From: Epiperipatus broadwayi
Lineage: Eukaryota; Onychophora; Udeonychophora; Euonychophora; Peripatidae
Assembly (NCBI GenBank): GCA_028023455.1
Contig: JAQFVV010000150.1
Span: forward strand, 2,737,550 to 2,801,549
Direction of reading: 5' to 3'
Length of the DNA stretch: 64,000 nucleotides
The position numbers and the translations under genes were made by a program. The notes beneath the pieces are model-generated. The model saw only the letters and a list, made by a program, of their open reading frames with translations, made no database searches and was not told the origin of the DNA. Numbering within the stretch: the stretch's first letter is position 1; each line of letters opens with the position of its first letter. Below are positions 9,990 to 22,411 of the stretch, piece by piece.

Positions 9990-11340
9990 GGATTTGTCCA
10001 AGCCTCCAGTTTTTTAAGTTAGCTATGAAAGAAAAGGTTCTATCCAAATTTTCCTCATAATATATGTATTTTTTTTTCTGTAATTAGAAATTTTTAGCCA
10101 AGACTGAGTTTGAACCCATATTTATAAGGGATTGCATATGTTTGGCTAGTAAGCAATCTAAAAATTTATTGTTAATGTGTTTATAACCAGAGGATTATTT
10201 TATTTTAATTTATGGGTTAAATTGATATTAAGAAAATATTAGAAAAAGCAAGATTTACACATTTGTTGATAGGGAGATGTGTGACTGTTGAAAACTATAT
10301 TAGATAGTGATGATGAGGGGTCATTATTTTATGCTAGGTCATAAATAAATAATTCATGAATGTAAATTAAAAAAAATAATAATAATAATAATATAGGTAG
10401 AATAGTTGTAATACATAGAGATTAAGGCATTAAAAATCTAAATTTAAAGAAAAGTATATGCCTGCGATGTGTGTGTGTGTATAATTTAATTGTAGATCTT
10501 AATGGTACAATTTACAATTAATAATCATTTCTTACATGTTGTAAAGCAATTTTAAATAAGAAATTAAATCATTTTAATAAGTTAATATTAGCAGCTAAAT
10601 TTAATTTAAAGTCTGAGTTTGAAACAGCTGTAATATATATCTGGTTTCACTATTAAAGGGAAAAAGTAAGATTACTTCTGGTGTGAGTTCAAATGTTATA
10701 TTACACAGTCAATTATCATTCCTTAAAGGACACAGGTCTAGCCAAGGAATTTAAGTGGACCATTAATTTGGCCCATTAATGATGATGGTCAATCTGGTCT
10801 GTCAAATACCTAAAATTAATTGGCAATTATAACTGTTAACTGTAAAGTTAATTGTGTCTGTTTAGAATGAAATTTGTGCCTGTTTTTTTTTTTGAAAGAG
10901 CAAAAAGGTTAAAATTAATTGAGAAGGGGGAACATGTCAATTAATTATAAAGATAATAAACAGATGGATGTCTCTATAAAAGCTGTATTAAAGGAAAAAA
11001 AGGTTTTTTTTGAACTGGCTTATCTGTTGTAGTTTTCTTTCACTGACTTAAAGAAAACTATTTTATAAAATTTAAAAATCGTTTTTATTGTACTTTTTTG
11101 TCTCTTCAGAATGGTTTGGCTAAATCAAACATTGTCTTAATTAAAAGAAGACAATGTATAGTGAGTAAATTTTAAGTGGGCACACACTTGGAACCTCCAG
11201 AAGTTAGCTATTCAACATATGGTAATAAAAATTTAAACCACAGAAGTTAAAATTTGAGTTTAATATCATTTATATATATGCAAATAGTAAAATTTAAAAC
11301 TCAAAAGTTTGATGTATATGTAAGTCAATTTAAACATATA
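9985..11340. other. AT-rich spacer
   Basis: Plain AT-rich DNA with a short AAT run near 10376 and a small hairpin at about 11130-11158 (ACATTGTCTT / AAGACAATGT, 9-base loop). No gene recognised. Confidence 0.5.
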
Positions 11341-11342
11341 AA

Positions 11343-11660
11343 ATGAAATTAAAATTGGAAAAGGACAATCAAAAACAGACTGATATTGTGAAAAAGTTAA
11401 ATGAAGGCTGTTTAACTGAAACCTGCAGAAAATTACAAAATCTAAAGGTAATCTACATAGAGTTGGAAATGAGGAACACATTCAGCAAAATAAAAACTGT
11501 ATATATGATAGCAAATGAACCGAACTCTATCAAAAGAACTTTTTACTACAAGGACTTATAATGCTATTATAAACTGGTCAAGAAGAAAAAACAAAAAGAA
11601 GAAATCAGGAACCTGGAAAGACGTCTGCTAAAAGACTTATATAAGTATAATTTTTATTAT
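11343..11660 (+). other. Charged, coiled-coil-like open stretch, unrecognised
   Basis: A frame opens at ATG 11343 and runs 72 codons. It begins with a Lys/Glu/Gln-rich helix-forming segment (about residues 2-20). After its stop a second charged stretch, EEIRNLERRLLKDLYKY, is readable in another frame around 11600-11650. It could be an old fragment of a coiled-coil protein such as a gag or LINE ORF1, or chance, since A-rich DNA often reads as Lys/Glu/Asn. I do not recognise it. Confidence 0.2.
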
Positions 11661-11699
11661 TATTATAATTATTCACTCTTTATGTGTGTAGGACATTTA

Positions 11700-13200
11700 A
11701 TATATATAAATAAAAAAAAAAACAAATTTCTTTCTTTGTAGTGTATCACGTATATCATTTATTTTAAAATTAATTTATGTAATAATTAATATTGTATTAG
11801 TTTGGGGGTAGAAATTGATTTCAGATGATTTTATATGTTTATTTAATTGCTTTTACTATTATGGTCATTTTGGGGGTGGATGAAATCTATATCATGTCTT
11901 CTGATATGCCTTATTTAAAATGCTTTACAAACAATTTTTTTTTTAATTAAAAAAAAAGGAAAAATACTTAGAGATATTATTGTTGGTATCAGAAGTTATT
12001 GTCAAATGCTCGAAACTTATAGATGAATTGCTTGTCTATTGAATTGCATCATCATCATGTTTATTTTATTTTATAAAAGTGCATGGAAATAGTTTTGAGG
12101 ATTTTATGCGCATTTCTTATTGCTTATTATTATTGTTATCATAGATTTAAGGCCAAAAACAAGCTGATTTATGCTTGGAAAATTTATGGGCTCATATTCC
12201 AGCACACTAATTTGCAAGAATATTAAAGTTGTGAAAGTTTTACTTGTATAATTTGATGTTTCGACCTGTATGTGTGTGGATAGACAGAAATCTCCACAAA
12301 CTCAGTGAAGTTTAACTCACTAAGATTTATGCAATATTCATAAAGTATTTGAACCCAGTGAAAGAGTTTTCCCACTTGAATATTCTCTACACCGTAAGAT
12401 GGTTTCTTATTTTGATGGCCAGAGGTATTTGGTATACCTATGTTTTTATATGACTAGCGATAAAAATCCTAGCATATCTCAACCTTAGTGAAAAGGTTCT
12501 TTCTTATTCGGGTCACTGCCTGCCTCATATTAATATTTGATATTCCTTATGTGTGTATGAGAGGATAGCCATGATAAGCATTATTATAAGTATTGGATAC
12601 CAGGTCGCAAACTCAATTCAATGTCAGAATGAATGCAGATAATGTATGTGCGATTGGTGTATTTGAATATTGTTTTTGTAGATTTGATTTAGCATTCGAG
12701 CCAAAAATAATTAAATTAATAACTGTTAAGGGTTAAATAAAACTTACGAATGATTGGGTATGAGCAATGCGTATATAAATTTATTTAAATATTTACATGG
12801 CCAGCTGAGAACTTCGCTGGAAAGGTAGTATTGTTAAAATATTATTGTGTCATAAGAACATGAGCATAGAGAGTGCACTATGATGATGTTTGATCTTAAT
12901 GCCAATTTATTTGCAGTGACTTAGTCTCACTATTTTAAGATATCTCTGTTGTAAAGATTAGGGCAAAAGAATATTTAATCAGGATGATAGGATAAGATCA
13001 AAAAATTTGCGAGGGAATATCAATTTTAGATTTGTTAATTAAAATTATTAAATTTAATTAGGACAGAAATCGATTATGTATTTTCTCAAATATATCAGTA
13101 ATAAAAAGAGAAAGCATTGTCGGGAAGAAACTGGTATTTGTTATATTTAAGGTAAAAAGAAAGTGTAGATAGAATGTAATGTATATGTTTTTGTATTGAT
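11700..13200. other. AT-rich spacer
   Basis: No coding-like segment or repeat recognised. Slightly purine-rich on the plus strand in places. Confidence 0.45.
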
Positions 13201-13219
13201 ATTGAATTATAGTTTGTCA

Positions 13220-13290
13220 AATAAAATTTGTTATTTGTTTTAAATAAAATTTGCGTGTGTCTCCATGTTTTTGTGGGTTATTATTATCTA
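13220..13290 (+). promoter_or_regulatory. Candidate polyadenylation region
   Basis: Two AATAAA hexamers (13220-13225 and 13243-13248) followed within 5-40 bases by GCGTGTGTCTCC and TTTTTGTGGGTT, a GU/U-rich downstream element. This is how an animal 3' end is laid out. No exon is evident upstream, so it may be chance or the end of an unrecognised transcript. Confidence 0.25.
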
Positions 13291-13639
13291 GATATTTCCA
13301 ATCCAATCATACATCGATATATTATTATGAATATTTGAATTATCATATACGTAACTGATATTTAGTAAAACTATTTAAAAGGTTAATTTCAAATGCTTAA
13401 AATTACCAAATAATTTAATATTGTTGAAATATAAATCGTGGATAGAGATAGTATTATGTGATAGCGAGTACAGAGGGTGGGCATAAAATCCTTTCTTCAT
13501 CCGTTGTATTCAAACCCCTCTAAACGCATTTTATTTTTATATAATTTTGTTATAATTGCGACTATGTTTTATGACGTGTTTATAAAGATTTAATAAGCTT
13601 AAATGTTCCAGCTTTAATGTAAATTGATATTAGACTGCA

Positions 13640-13780
13640 TTAAAGACAACCGAGATCACCCTGGAGGCGATCAAGAGAGGAGTGTTTATCACCAATAACC
13701 TATGGCAGCTTATTCGATTTCCACACCTAATTGTTCGAAAAGCCCTGAGAAGAGATTATAATGAGAGGAAATGAGCTAGT
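13640..13780 (+). other. GC-elevated, coding-like patch
   Basis: About 140 bases near half G+C in a region about one quarter G+C. One frame reads about 45 codons without a stop, including TLEAIKRGVFITNNLWQLIR, and ends in ERK and TGA near 13770. Another forward frame and one reverse frame are also largely open, so the coding frame is not certain. I do not recognise the protein. It could be an exon, a fragment of a transposon protein or a non-coding conserved element. Confidence 0.3.
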
Positions 13781-13789
13781 AAAGGGAAA

Positions 13790-16015
13790 TAAAAAGGTAA
13801 ATTTAATAGTTAAATAAATAATAGTGTAATAGACATATGGATGTGAAATTGATGGGGAAGTGGATCAGGAAAGTGGAGATGAATATAGAACTTTATAATT
13901 AGAATAAAATTTAATTGTAGCTTTAATCATAGTGAATGGGGAATGCGCTGAGAATAACCTGGAATTCTTAAAGATATTAATATTGTCAAGTTTAATGCGT
14001 TCTCAGTGTTCTCTAGATCGATTATGTATTAACCCATTCATGAAATATTATTACTAAGAGTATTGAATTGAGATTTAACCTCTATATTTTATGAGAGCTG
14101 CAATTTGGCGCCCTGGCAATTAAGCTTATAGATGTTCTGTATCATCATCATCATCTCAGTAGGCCTCAGAAATAGTGTCAGCTGGGAATGATGAAGTATC
14201 CATCGATCCATCCTTAAAAGGTTGTAATTGGCATGCAATTTATCTGCAAGTGTGTAAATGCCATATAGATTTAAATATGATATAATTAATCCATAGTGTG
14301 GATGTGCGATCATTTGAATAAAATTCCCATTGGTTAGAATAAAGTTATAATTAGCTTAAACTATCCAATAATATATATGTAATATTTGTAAGCTCTCCCA
14401 ATCGTTTTAATGCTATTTAAAATCCAATGGAGATGACGATGGAGAGATTGCAAAATGCGTTTTATGTTAATTTAATAAGTTTTTATAAAGTAACAAAATA
14501 GAGAATAACTTTTCATTTGTTTAAATTGATTTTATTTAGTTACAATTGGCCTGTAACGCGGTCGCATGAAGGAGATTATATTTAATTCATACGTATGTAA
14601 TATATTAGTCTATACATTACTTGAGAAATTATTGTATTAAATCTATACTTAGAAATTATTTAATCTATACTTATTATACTAGAATATATATAATTGATGC
14701 ATTGCATATTTAATTGATGCTTGAGAAAGACATCTGTCGTTAAATGGACACATTAAATTATATTTAGTTAGAAAATGGCTCAAATCTCAAATATTGATTT
14801 ATTCCTTTCGTGAAAATCTTCACCTTAAATTTCATTGGTTAGAAATGGCTACAACGTGGAAGCCCATTAAACATCGATCCCCTAGCCCAAAACTTATTCG
14901 TTTAACAAAATCTATTCATTTAGTAAAAATATAACTTCGTGAGAAATCGCAATAATGATTTTACCAGTGAAACTCTTGAATTTAAATATTTTCATTTGTT
15001 AGAATTTATATATTTATATATATATATAAAATTGTAGTGTAACAAAATTTCCTTGTAACCATTACTTTAACTTCACTTATCACTCAAACTAAAAATATGA
15101 AATTCAAATTGGCTAATATTTTGAACCCAAGTCTATCTCTATTTGAACAGTTATATATAATCTGGCTTCATTACAGTATCTATATAATTTAATACCCTCA
15201 ATTATTTATTAATTGTAGGCATATTTTACTCTTGATAAAAATGATAATAATAACAAATCATTTAAATATCCAGTTCACATAAATTTATAGCCACTAGAGT
15301 AGAGAACTGATTTTGTTTTATGCAAGTTGAGATTAAAGTAATTTGTTGTTATTATTAACATTTTTAAATATAAGTAATGTTTTTGTATTTAATGAAGAAC
15401 TGAGAATGCCAAAACATATAGATACTCATCTGGAATCCTATCTGTACAACTGCTCATGCAGGTTTACTGGGATTAAAAATTTCAAGCTATCTTAAATTTT
15501 AGATTTTTAACTTGGTTGGTAAAATGGTCTTTAAGATAGTTGCTAGAGTATTGCTTCAGTTGTGAATTTCAAATTTCATTGGTAAGGGCAAAATCCATAA
15601 ATCAGTTTGGTGATGGTTATTTAAATGTATTTAAGGCAATTGATAACTTTTGATTACTAAAGCTTACTGTAAATGGAACTAAAGTTAACATATTCTCATG
15701 TTTTATATATTATGAGAACTGGAGAAATAAATTATTGCTATTATTACTTTTATTTTTGCAAGATGCTGAATTTTTATTATTCTAATGTCACTATGAATTC
15801 GTTTTTAGTGTATTTTTAGTTTCTCCTAAGTAATTTTTTTAATTCTTAGATTTTTATATTCTTTTATCTTTCCATATAAATTTCTTTCATATTATTTAAG
15901 TAATCACTATTACTATCACTATTACTCTCATTGATTCATATTTATCAAAAGAATTAGTACTTTATTAAGTTTACATTCACTACAATTATTCTGTACTATA
16001 TTTATTATATGTATT
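13790..16015. other. AT-rich spacer
   Basis: Mostly AT-rich. 14085-14320 is a little richer in G+C and has one minus-strand frame with a short Met run from CAT repeats. About 15400-15600 is also less AT-rich. Neither matches a family I know. Confidence 0.4.
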
Positions 16016-16017
16016 TT

Positions 16018-16365
16018 TAATATGAAATAGAATTGGAATTGAATAAACTCCCTCTAGCAATCAAATAATTAAACAAACTTGCCACCAATACATCAGCAAA
16101 CTATATAAAATAGAGCAGACCTGAGTATTCTTTATACTTTTAATGGTAATAAGTTTAGTTTGCTAATCATGTTAAAATTTCAGAGTGGAAATAATATTTA
16201 CATCATCCAGCATAAATATTATTTCCATTCCTGGCATAAATCCTTATCAAAAACTTAAAGAATAAACATGAACATTTTATTTTTTATAGTTTGCTAATGA
16301 AAAGTGGTAGGTGTATTCAGTTATTCTAAAGCTAGAGGGAGCTTATCCTATTTCATATATGTTAA
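16018..16365. mobile_element. Foldback element F6 (palindrome)
   Basis: Long imperfect palindrome. The left arm contains ATAAACTCCCTCTAGC and TCAGCAAACTATA. The right arm contains the complements, GTTTGCTAATGAAAAGTGG and GCTAGAGGGAGCTTAT. An inner pair (GGAAATAATATTTACATC / CATAAATATTATTTCC) continues the symmetry to a centre near 16205. No protein. Typical of foldback MITEs. Confidence 0.7.
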
Positions 16366-17270
16366 TAATATAAGATTTTAGTATTTGTTAGTAATATATC
16401 TATTGTTATTCACATTTATTTTTAATTTTTACTATTTACAAATTATTTTTTTTATTATTCTTAATGTGTTCAAAATATTTACTAATTACATTTTAATGAC
16501 AAAAATTTAATTATTTACAAAAATAAAATTAAAGCAAAACATAAAATCTTTGATGTGAAAATATTTGAGTTCATAAAACATCATTTAAAAACATTTTCTA
16601 TTATCTCTTCAGAACATTGACAAACCTGGTGAGACTTTTTGTAAACTTACAGTTTTTGATTTTAATATTAATCTAATGATTACTATAATTAGTGTGATGT
16701 GGAATATTGTGTTAGTGCTGCTGGACTATGGCATTAAATAATTATTTCAATCATCTTATCATTACTTTCTTCCATTTTGTGTTAAAAATTTGATTAATGT
16801 AATTATTAATTTTTTAGTTACAAAAAAATCTGAAAATGTTAGTAGTCCATAGAGCATTTACAGAGAAGAAAGATGAAACAAGCTGACAAAAGACTTGAGA
16901 ATGGTTGATTTTTTAAAGATAGACATTAAAACCAGTTCTACTTTTTTGACAATAAAAAAAAAAAGATGCATAATATTTGTCATTATTTTTATAAAATATT
17001 TTCATTTTAGTTATTAAAAAAGAAATGTTTTCATGTTCACACTTAGATTTTTTTGAAATTTGTTTCAAGTTTAAAAATATAGAAAACTTGAAGTAACATT
17101 AAAACAGAAGCAGCAAAAAAAGTATTTCATAGATTTATTATGACTTTATAATAATTCATTCAGGTTTGTAAATTAGAATTCATTTAACAAATATTTCATT
17201 AATTTTCTTTTTGCAAGAGTTAAAACAAAAAAACCAATAAACAAAGTAATTGTTTCCATCAATTTTGTAT
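16366..17270. other. AT-rich spacer
   Basis: Nothing recognised. Confidence 0.5.
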
Positions 17271-17274
17271 TATG

Positions 17275-17429
17275 TAATTAGAGAGAATTTGAACACAGAC
17301 GTTCAATCTACCATCAGTCATTCACTCCCTCTTATATAAATGATACACATGACCACATACATGTGAAAAAGATAATTTCCAAAAATATTTTGTGCTGAAC
17401 CAGCACTTATAAGTTGGTCATGACCATGA

Positions 17430-17498
<69 letters not shown>

Positions 17499-17765
17499 CA
17501 GTGCTTAGCATACATTAAAATAATAGATCTTCAAACTTTAATGGACAGGCTTCAATCTCTATTCTCCAACTTTTCAGCCATTTATATAAATGAAAATATG
17601 ATGATGGCATGTTTAAAACCCTTATTTATCAATTTAGTTATCATACCCATGTTGACCATGAGTCATCCTGATCCTTCATATATAGGATCTTAAAACCATT
17701 TAGATATATAGAAGAGGTTTGGGTAGAATACAAACTGAATTTGTAATATTTAAATACAAGTATAG
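17275..17765 (+). mobile_element. F3 interspersed element, copy 1, with an internal microsatellite
   Basis: F3 family of about 450-500 bases. Successive blocks are a TTGAACACAGACGTTCAA start, ATACACATGACCACATACATG, CTGAACCAGCACT, an internal CA/TA tract (17435-17494), CTTCAAACTTTAATGGACAGG, then a Pro/Ile-poor AT tail. Other copies are at 17.78, 21.17, 21.62, 32.40/33.64 and 48.30 kb. No coding capacity. The palindromic forms at 21.62 and 48.30 kb show it is a foldback or MITE-type family. Confidence 0.7.
17435..17494. repeat. (CA)n(TA)n microsatellite inside F3
   Basis: About 28 bases of CA then about 32 of TA, at the place where the next F3 copy has only a CACCCACACATACATATAA stretch (about 17920-17940). 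The microsatellite seems to have expanded from a seed carried by the transposon. Confidence 0.9.
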
Positions 17766-17781
17766 TACATATATTTAAGAT

Positions 17782-18115
17782 AGTTATTCAAGCTCTCTCT
17801 AGTCATCCACTTCATCTTATACAGTTAACACACATGACTACATAATGCAAAAATGATAAATGGTCTCCAATATACACAGTTCATGTCAAAACAGCACTCA
17901 TCAGTTAGTCTAGATCATCATCACCCACACATACATATAATTAGTGCTCAGTTTATATTAAAATAGCAAATCTTGAAAATTTAATGATCAGGCTTCATCC
18001 TTTTCATTCTCCAACTCTTCAGCTATCTATATTATTGGAAAATCTAATGATGGAATACTCAAATCCTTTTTAATTACACATAAAGCTTAAGTATATACAT
18101 TATATTTGTATTCAA
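17782..18115 (+). mobile_element. F3 interspersed element, copy 2
   Basis: Same block order as copy 1 (TCATCCACTTCATCTTATACA, ACACATGACTACATA, CAGCACTCATCAGTTAGTC, CTTGAAAATTTAATGATCAGG), slightly shorter, same orientation and close behind copy 1. The two may be a tandem pair. Confidence 0.7.
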
Positions 18116-18119
18116 ATTT

Positions 18120-20755
18120 TTTTTTTGTAAACTTACATTTTTATCAAATCAAGTCCAATTTATTGATTCATAATATTTAATAAAGGTTAATATTAAAATT
18201 AAAGCATTGAACTACTAACTCAAGTTCTTACTTGAGGTAGGCAGAAAAACAAAGAATGGTATCAGGATTCAAAATATTAGATATGGTAGAAATATATGTT
18301 TTAAAATGTAAGAATTCTAAACAAATTATATTTTAACTTTACAAATAGTGAAAAAATGAGTTTTTATAATGATAACAAAAGATATTTTCATTATTAAATA
18401 ATTGGTAGAGTAGAGTGACTTCAGAAAATAAACTAAATCTTTTTTAATTGAAATTTTATATAAAATGCAAGAAAAATGTATTGATTTCTGATGAAAGTTC
18501 TGTTTTAAAATGTTAAACTTACTTTTTAATTTTTAAAATATGTCAAAAATTTTAACATAGTGTTGGAATCATGTAATAGCCATTATTTTGTTAAGATGGA
18601 ATGATCAGAATACTATTGTTTTTTTTATATTAACATTAAGGTAGAAGTTATTACCTTTTATTTTTAAAAACAAAATATTTATGTGTGAAATAATAGTACA
18701 TTTTTAATTTCTAATAATTATTATGCAAATATTATGTAAAAACAATCATGAATCTTAATAAGCTTAAAAATATTTTAGTTATTTCAAAGATGTTCTCAAA
18801 ATAATTCTGAAAATTGTGTGTACATCATTTACAAAAAAATCATTCAATCAAAAGGCAGAACTAAAAGACTGATTTTGCCTCTGTTTGATTATACTGACCT
18901 CTTGTGATTTTTTTTAAAAATTAAAAAGTCAATATCTTAAAACTATACAAATTTACCAATTAAAAAAAATTAGCAAAATATCTCAGTAGATGGTTGTACA
19001 AATGTAATTTTTACAAAAATACAATTACAGTATTTTTTTCTAGTGTTCTCTGAATAAGGACCATCATTGGAATATATGTGAGAGTTAAAAAGTTTAAATC
19101 AACTTGAATGATTATAAAGAAAAACTTATTTTATTTTAAATAAAAGTAATTTAAATATTAAATTTTAAATTTAGGTTTATAATGTGTCACACAAGGAAGT
19201 GAAATATACTGATGTAATAAAAAAGCATCATTTAAAAATTTGCTACATATGAATTTTAAATACACATTTACTCTGCTGGGCATGGACATTTGTTTCCAAA
19301 ATTCATTGTTAAGCAAGAATATCATATGCAAAATAAGTATTTATAAAAGTTGTCTATGAAGAAAAATTGGTCAGTTACTTTATAAAAAATAAGGAAAAAG
19401 AATTAATAAAAATTATTATTTTTATTCTCATGATGGGAGTAATATGAAATGAAATGCATATGCACTAATAATTTTTTACCTCTGTATAATACCCTATGTG
19501 GTATGGTGGACATCTAAGTATTGTATTTGAAACTAATGATTCACACAAAAATCATTTTTAACTGTACCTTTATTTCACATGAACCCATGTTTGAGAAATC
19601 AAGAAATACACTTTCCATATATTGCCCTCTATTGGGAGATTTTGCTAACTTTTTTCATCACATATATATATATATTAATATTTTAATTTCAAAAAATTCT
19701 AAAGATAGCAGAGTAATCAATAATGAGTGGAATTTAAACTGTACTAAACTCAACAATGATGTGTATCCAATGTTTTTTTGGAGGTCTTGAACTTTGTGAT
19801 ATTACTTTGAGAAAAAATTCTAAATGACTAAAAACTTGATTTTTTGGGAAAGTTTATGATTATTTTTGCACAATAATTGTGTGTTAATTATTAAAAATCA
19901 AGAAGATGTATATTATTACATATTTATTTTCTACAGAAATGTTTTATTTTTAAATATAAAAGCTTATATTTTTCTGAGTAATGTTACCACGGAAATTACT
20001 GTGATAGTCTTACGATCTGTTAGTTACATGTCATCAACCACAGTTTTTTAATAGAAAATATAGCAATATCATAAAAATTACTAAAAGATTTAAAAATTTT
20101 AAAGCCTAAGTTGATAGATTTACCAGATATTGATAATTATTCATTCACATCTTAAATACAAACATGAAACAAAGAAGATTTTGTTCATTTTTCAAAATCG
20201 ATTTGCTACTCTCAAAAGTTAAATGATGAAATAATGCTTATTTTGATTAAAATCTAATTTTTAAAATAATTGCAAAAGTCAAATGTGATGTTTTAAATTT
20301 CTAAACAAAAGTATCTTCCAAATGAAGTCAAATTTTTTATATTTTGATATATAATGGTGCTTTAGTAGCAAAATGAAAGTTGAAAGCTTATAGCAAGTAA
20401 AAAACAAGGAAAACTGTCATAGTACAAGAGGTTAAATTACATTTTTAACATTAAGTGTTAAAAATAGATTCCCGCAATTAAGGGCAGACATTAATGTTCT
20501 CATAACTATCAAACATCTGATAAAATAGGAATCATAAGGATTCAAGCAATAAGTCTGAACAATAAATATGTATTACTTTTGTAAATAAAAGTATGATTGA
20601 AACAAATAAAAATACATTTTTAATGCAAAAATAGGTTTTCAAATTAATAAAAAACTTTTTTTCTTACTAAAAAGAATATAAAATGACTAGACAGAATGAT
20701 TTTTTTAGAACTTGTTTATTATGTGATTATACTGACATTTATTAACAAATTAAAA
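18120..20755. other. AT-rich spacer
   Basis: More than 2.5 kb of AT-rich DNA. Open frames near 19.52 and 19.87 kb (61-89 codons) have no recognisable motif and look like chance openings. Confidence 0.5.
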
Positions 20756-20757
20756 CT

Positions 20758-20831
20758 AATATATATATATATATATATATATTTGTAATTTTTAATATAT
20801 ATATATATATATATATATTTGTAATTTTTAA
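20758..20831. repeat. Tandem duplication of a TA microsatellite unit
   Basis: Two consecutive copies of a unit of about 36 bases, (TA)n followed by TTTGTAATTTTTAA. The two copies are almost identical, so the duplication looks recent. Confidence 0.9.
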
Positions 20832-21169
20832 TAAATAAGCTATAAACTTAATGAAATGTGAAATAAACTAGTGATGATTTTAAAGTAATGTCAATCTGTA
20901 AGACTGCTGGAATAACAAAATAAAATATTCCCATTTTGCTTATGTCTAGAGAAAACAATGAAAAGACTAAAAATTAATGTATGCTTACATTTGCATATTA
21001 ATATATATGAATATAGGAATATATTTGCATATATATATAATTCTGATATTATCATTGATTAAGAAAAAAAATTAAGTAAGTTAATAGTAAAAAGTAGAAA
21101 TGTTTTGAATTTATAAACTGTATTTTTTAATTTTCAGTTTTTTAAACTTTCTATTTAAATACAAGTATA

Positions 21170-21612
21170 GTATATATACTTTAAGATAGATGTAATTAAA
21201 GAGTATTTGAACTCAGACTTTCAAATTTCTTTTAGTCATCAATTCCATTTTATACAACTGATACCCATGACCACATACATGTGGAAAAGATAAATGATCT
21301 TAATATACATATTTTGTGTTGAACCAGCATTCATCAGTTGGTCTGGTCATCATCTCAGTTTATATTAAGATAGAAAATCTTCAAACTTTAATGGACAGGC
21401 TTCAATCTTCTCAACTCTCCAATCCTTCAGTTGTCCATATATCTTTGAAAATTTGATGATAGCATATTCAAAGCCCTTGTTTGCCAGATTTTTGTTGTCA
21501 TACCTATGTGGACCATAAGTCATTTTGACCCCTGATATATAGGACCTTAAGCCCATTTAATTACACAGAAGAGGGATAGGCAGAATACTGGCTGAATATG
21601 TAATATTTAAAT
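21170..21612 (+). mobile_element. F3 interspersed element, copy 3
   Basis: Contains TTTGAACTCAGACTTTCAA, GACCACATACATGTGGAAAAG, TTGAACCAGCATTCATCAG, CTTCAAACTTTAATGGACAGG and the same downstream blocks as copy 1 but without the CA/TA expansion. The 63-codon minus-strand frame here is an artefact of this repeat. Confidence 0.75.
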
Positions 21613-21619
21613 AGAAGTA

Positions 21620-22192
21620 TAGTATATGTAATTAGAGAGTATTTGAACTCAGTCTTTTAAGCTCTCTTTAGTCGTTCACTCAGGCTTTTATGCTTTCTTT
21701 AGTCACCCATTTCATCTTTTATAACCAATATACATGATCCCACACATGTGGAAGAGATAAATCATCTCCAATATCCGTATACTGTGCTGAACCAGCACTC
21801 AACATTTGATCTGTATGACAACAAAAAAACTGGCAATAAAGGGCTTTGAACATGCCACCACCAGATTTTTAATGATATGAATGACTGAAGAGTTGGAGGG
21901 TAAAGAATATTGAAGTCTGTCCATTAAAGTTTGAAGATTTGCTATCCTAATATAAACCTAGCACGGATTTATATGTATGTGTAAGAGAAGATAAACGGAC
22001 CAACTGATGAATGCTGGATCAGCATAATATATATATATATATATATTATCAGCATAATATATATATATATATATATTGGAGATCACTTATCTTTTTTACA
22101 TTATGTGGTCATGTGTATCGATTGTATAAGATGGAGTGGATGACTAAAAAGGCTTGAAAGTCTGAGTTCAAATACCCTTTAATTAAAACTTT
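21620..22192. mobile_element. F3 foldback (palindromic) copy 4
   Basis: The left arm (about 21630-21830) carries TTTGAACTCAGTCTTTTAA, CCCACACATGTGGAAGAG and CTGAACCAGCACTCAAC. The right arm (about 21990-22190) carries the reverse complement, including ATGTGGTCATGTGTATCGA and GAAAGTCTGAGTTCAAAT. The interior holds one inverted F3 middle (AAAGTTTGAAGATTTGC). At 22021-22077 a short ATCAGCATAA plus TA-repeat unit is duplicated. Confidence 0.75.
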
Positions 22193-22344
22193 CAGTGTAA
22201 TTTTTTAAAAAAAATTAATTCTGAAGATGGTCATTAAGGTTTATTATTATAATCATAAAGTTAATTTTTTTAATTAATAAAAAAGAAATAAAGTAGTTTA
22301 TGATTATATATATAATAATGATTTTTACTTTCGTTTCTATTTGT

Positions 22345-22411
22345 AATTCAAATTTGCAAACGTTTGTTCGACTGCCTAACGCAGACGGACAAACATTTGC
22401 AAATTTGAATT
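22345..22411. repeat. Clean hairpin with 26-bp arms
   Basis: AATTCAAATTTGCAAACG...TTCG on the left (22345-22370) pairs with 22386-22411 with only two imperfect positions, around a 15-base loop. As RNA this is the size of a microRNA-like hairpin. As DNA it could be the relic of a tiny MITE. It has no obvious partner copy in the window. Confidence 0.7.

Noticed and set aside
9823-10047. Minus-strand frame with a long Tyr-Ile alternation
   Set aside because: Translation of the CA/TA microsatellite.
19521-20051. Two forward frames of 89 and 61 codons as small genes
   Set aside because: Composition follows the AT-rich background, there is no motif, and no supporting signals are near.
21620-22192. 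CRISPR array or attachment sites, because of repeated palindromic blocks
   Set aside because: The repeats are inverted arms of one foldback family, with no regular spacers, and the DNA is clearly eukaryotic.
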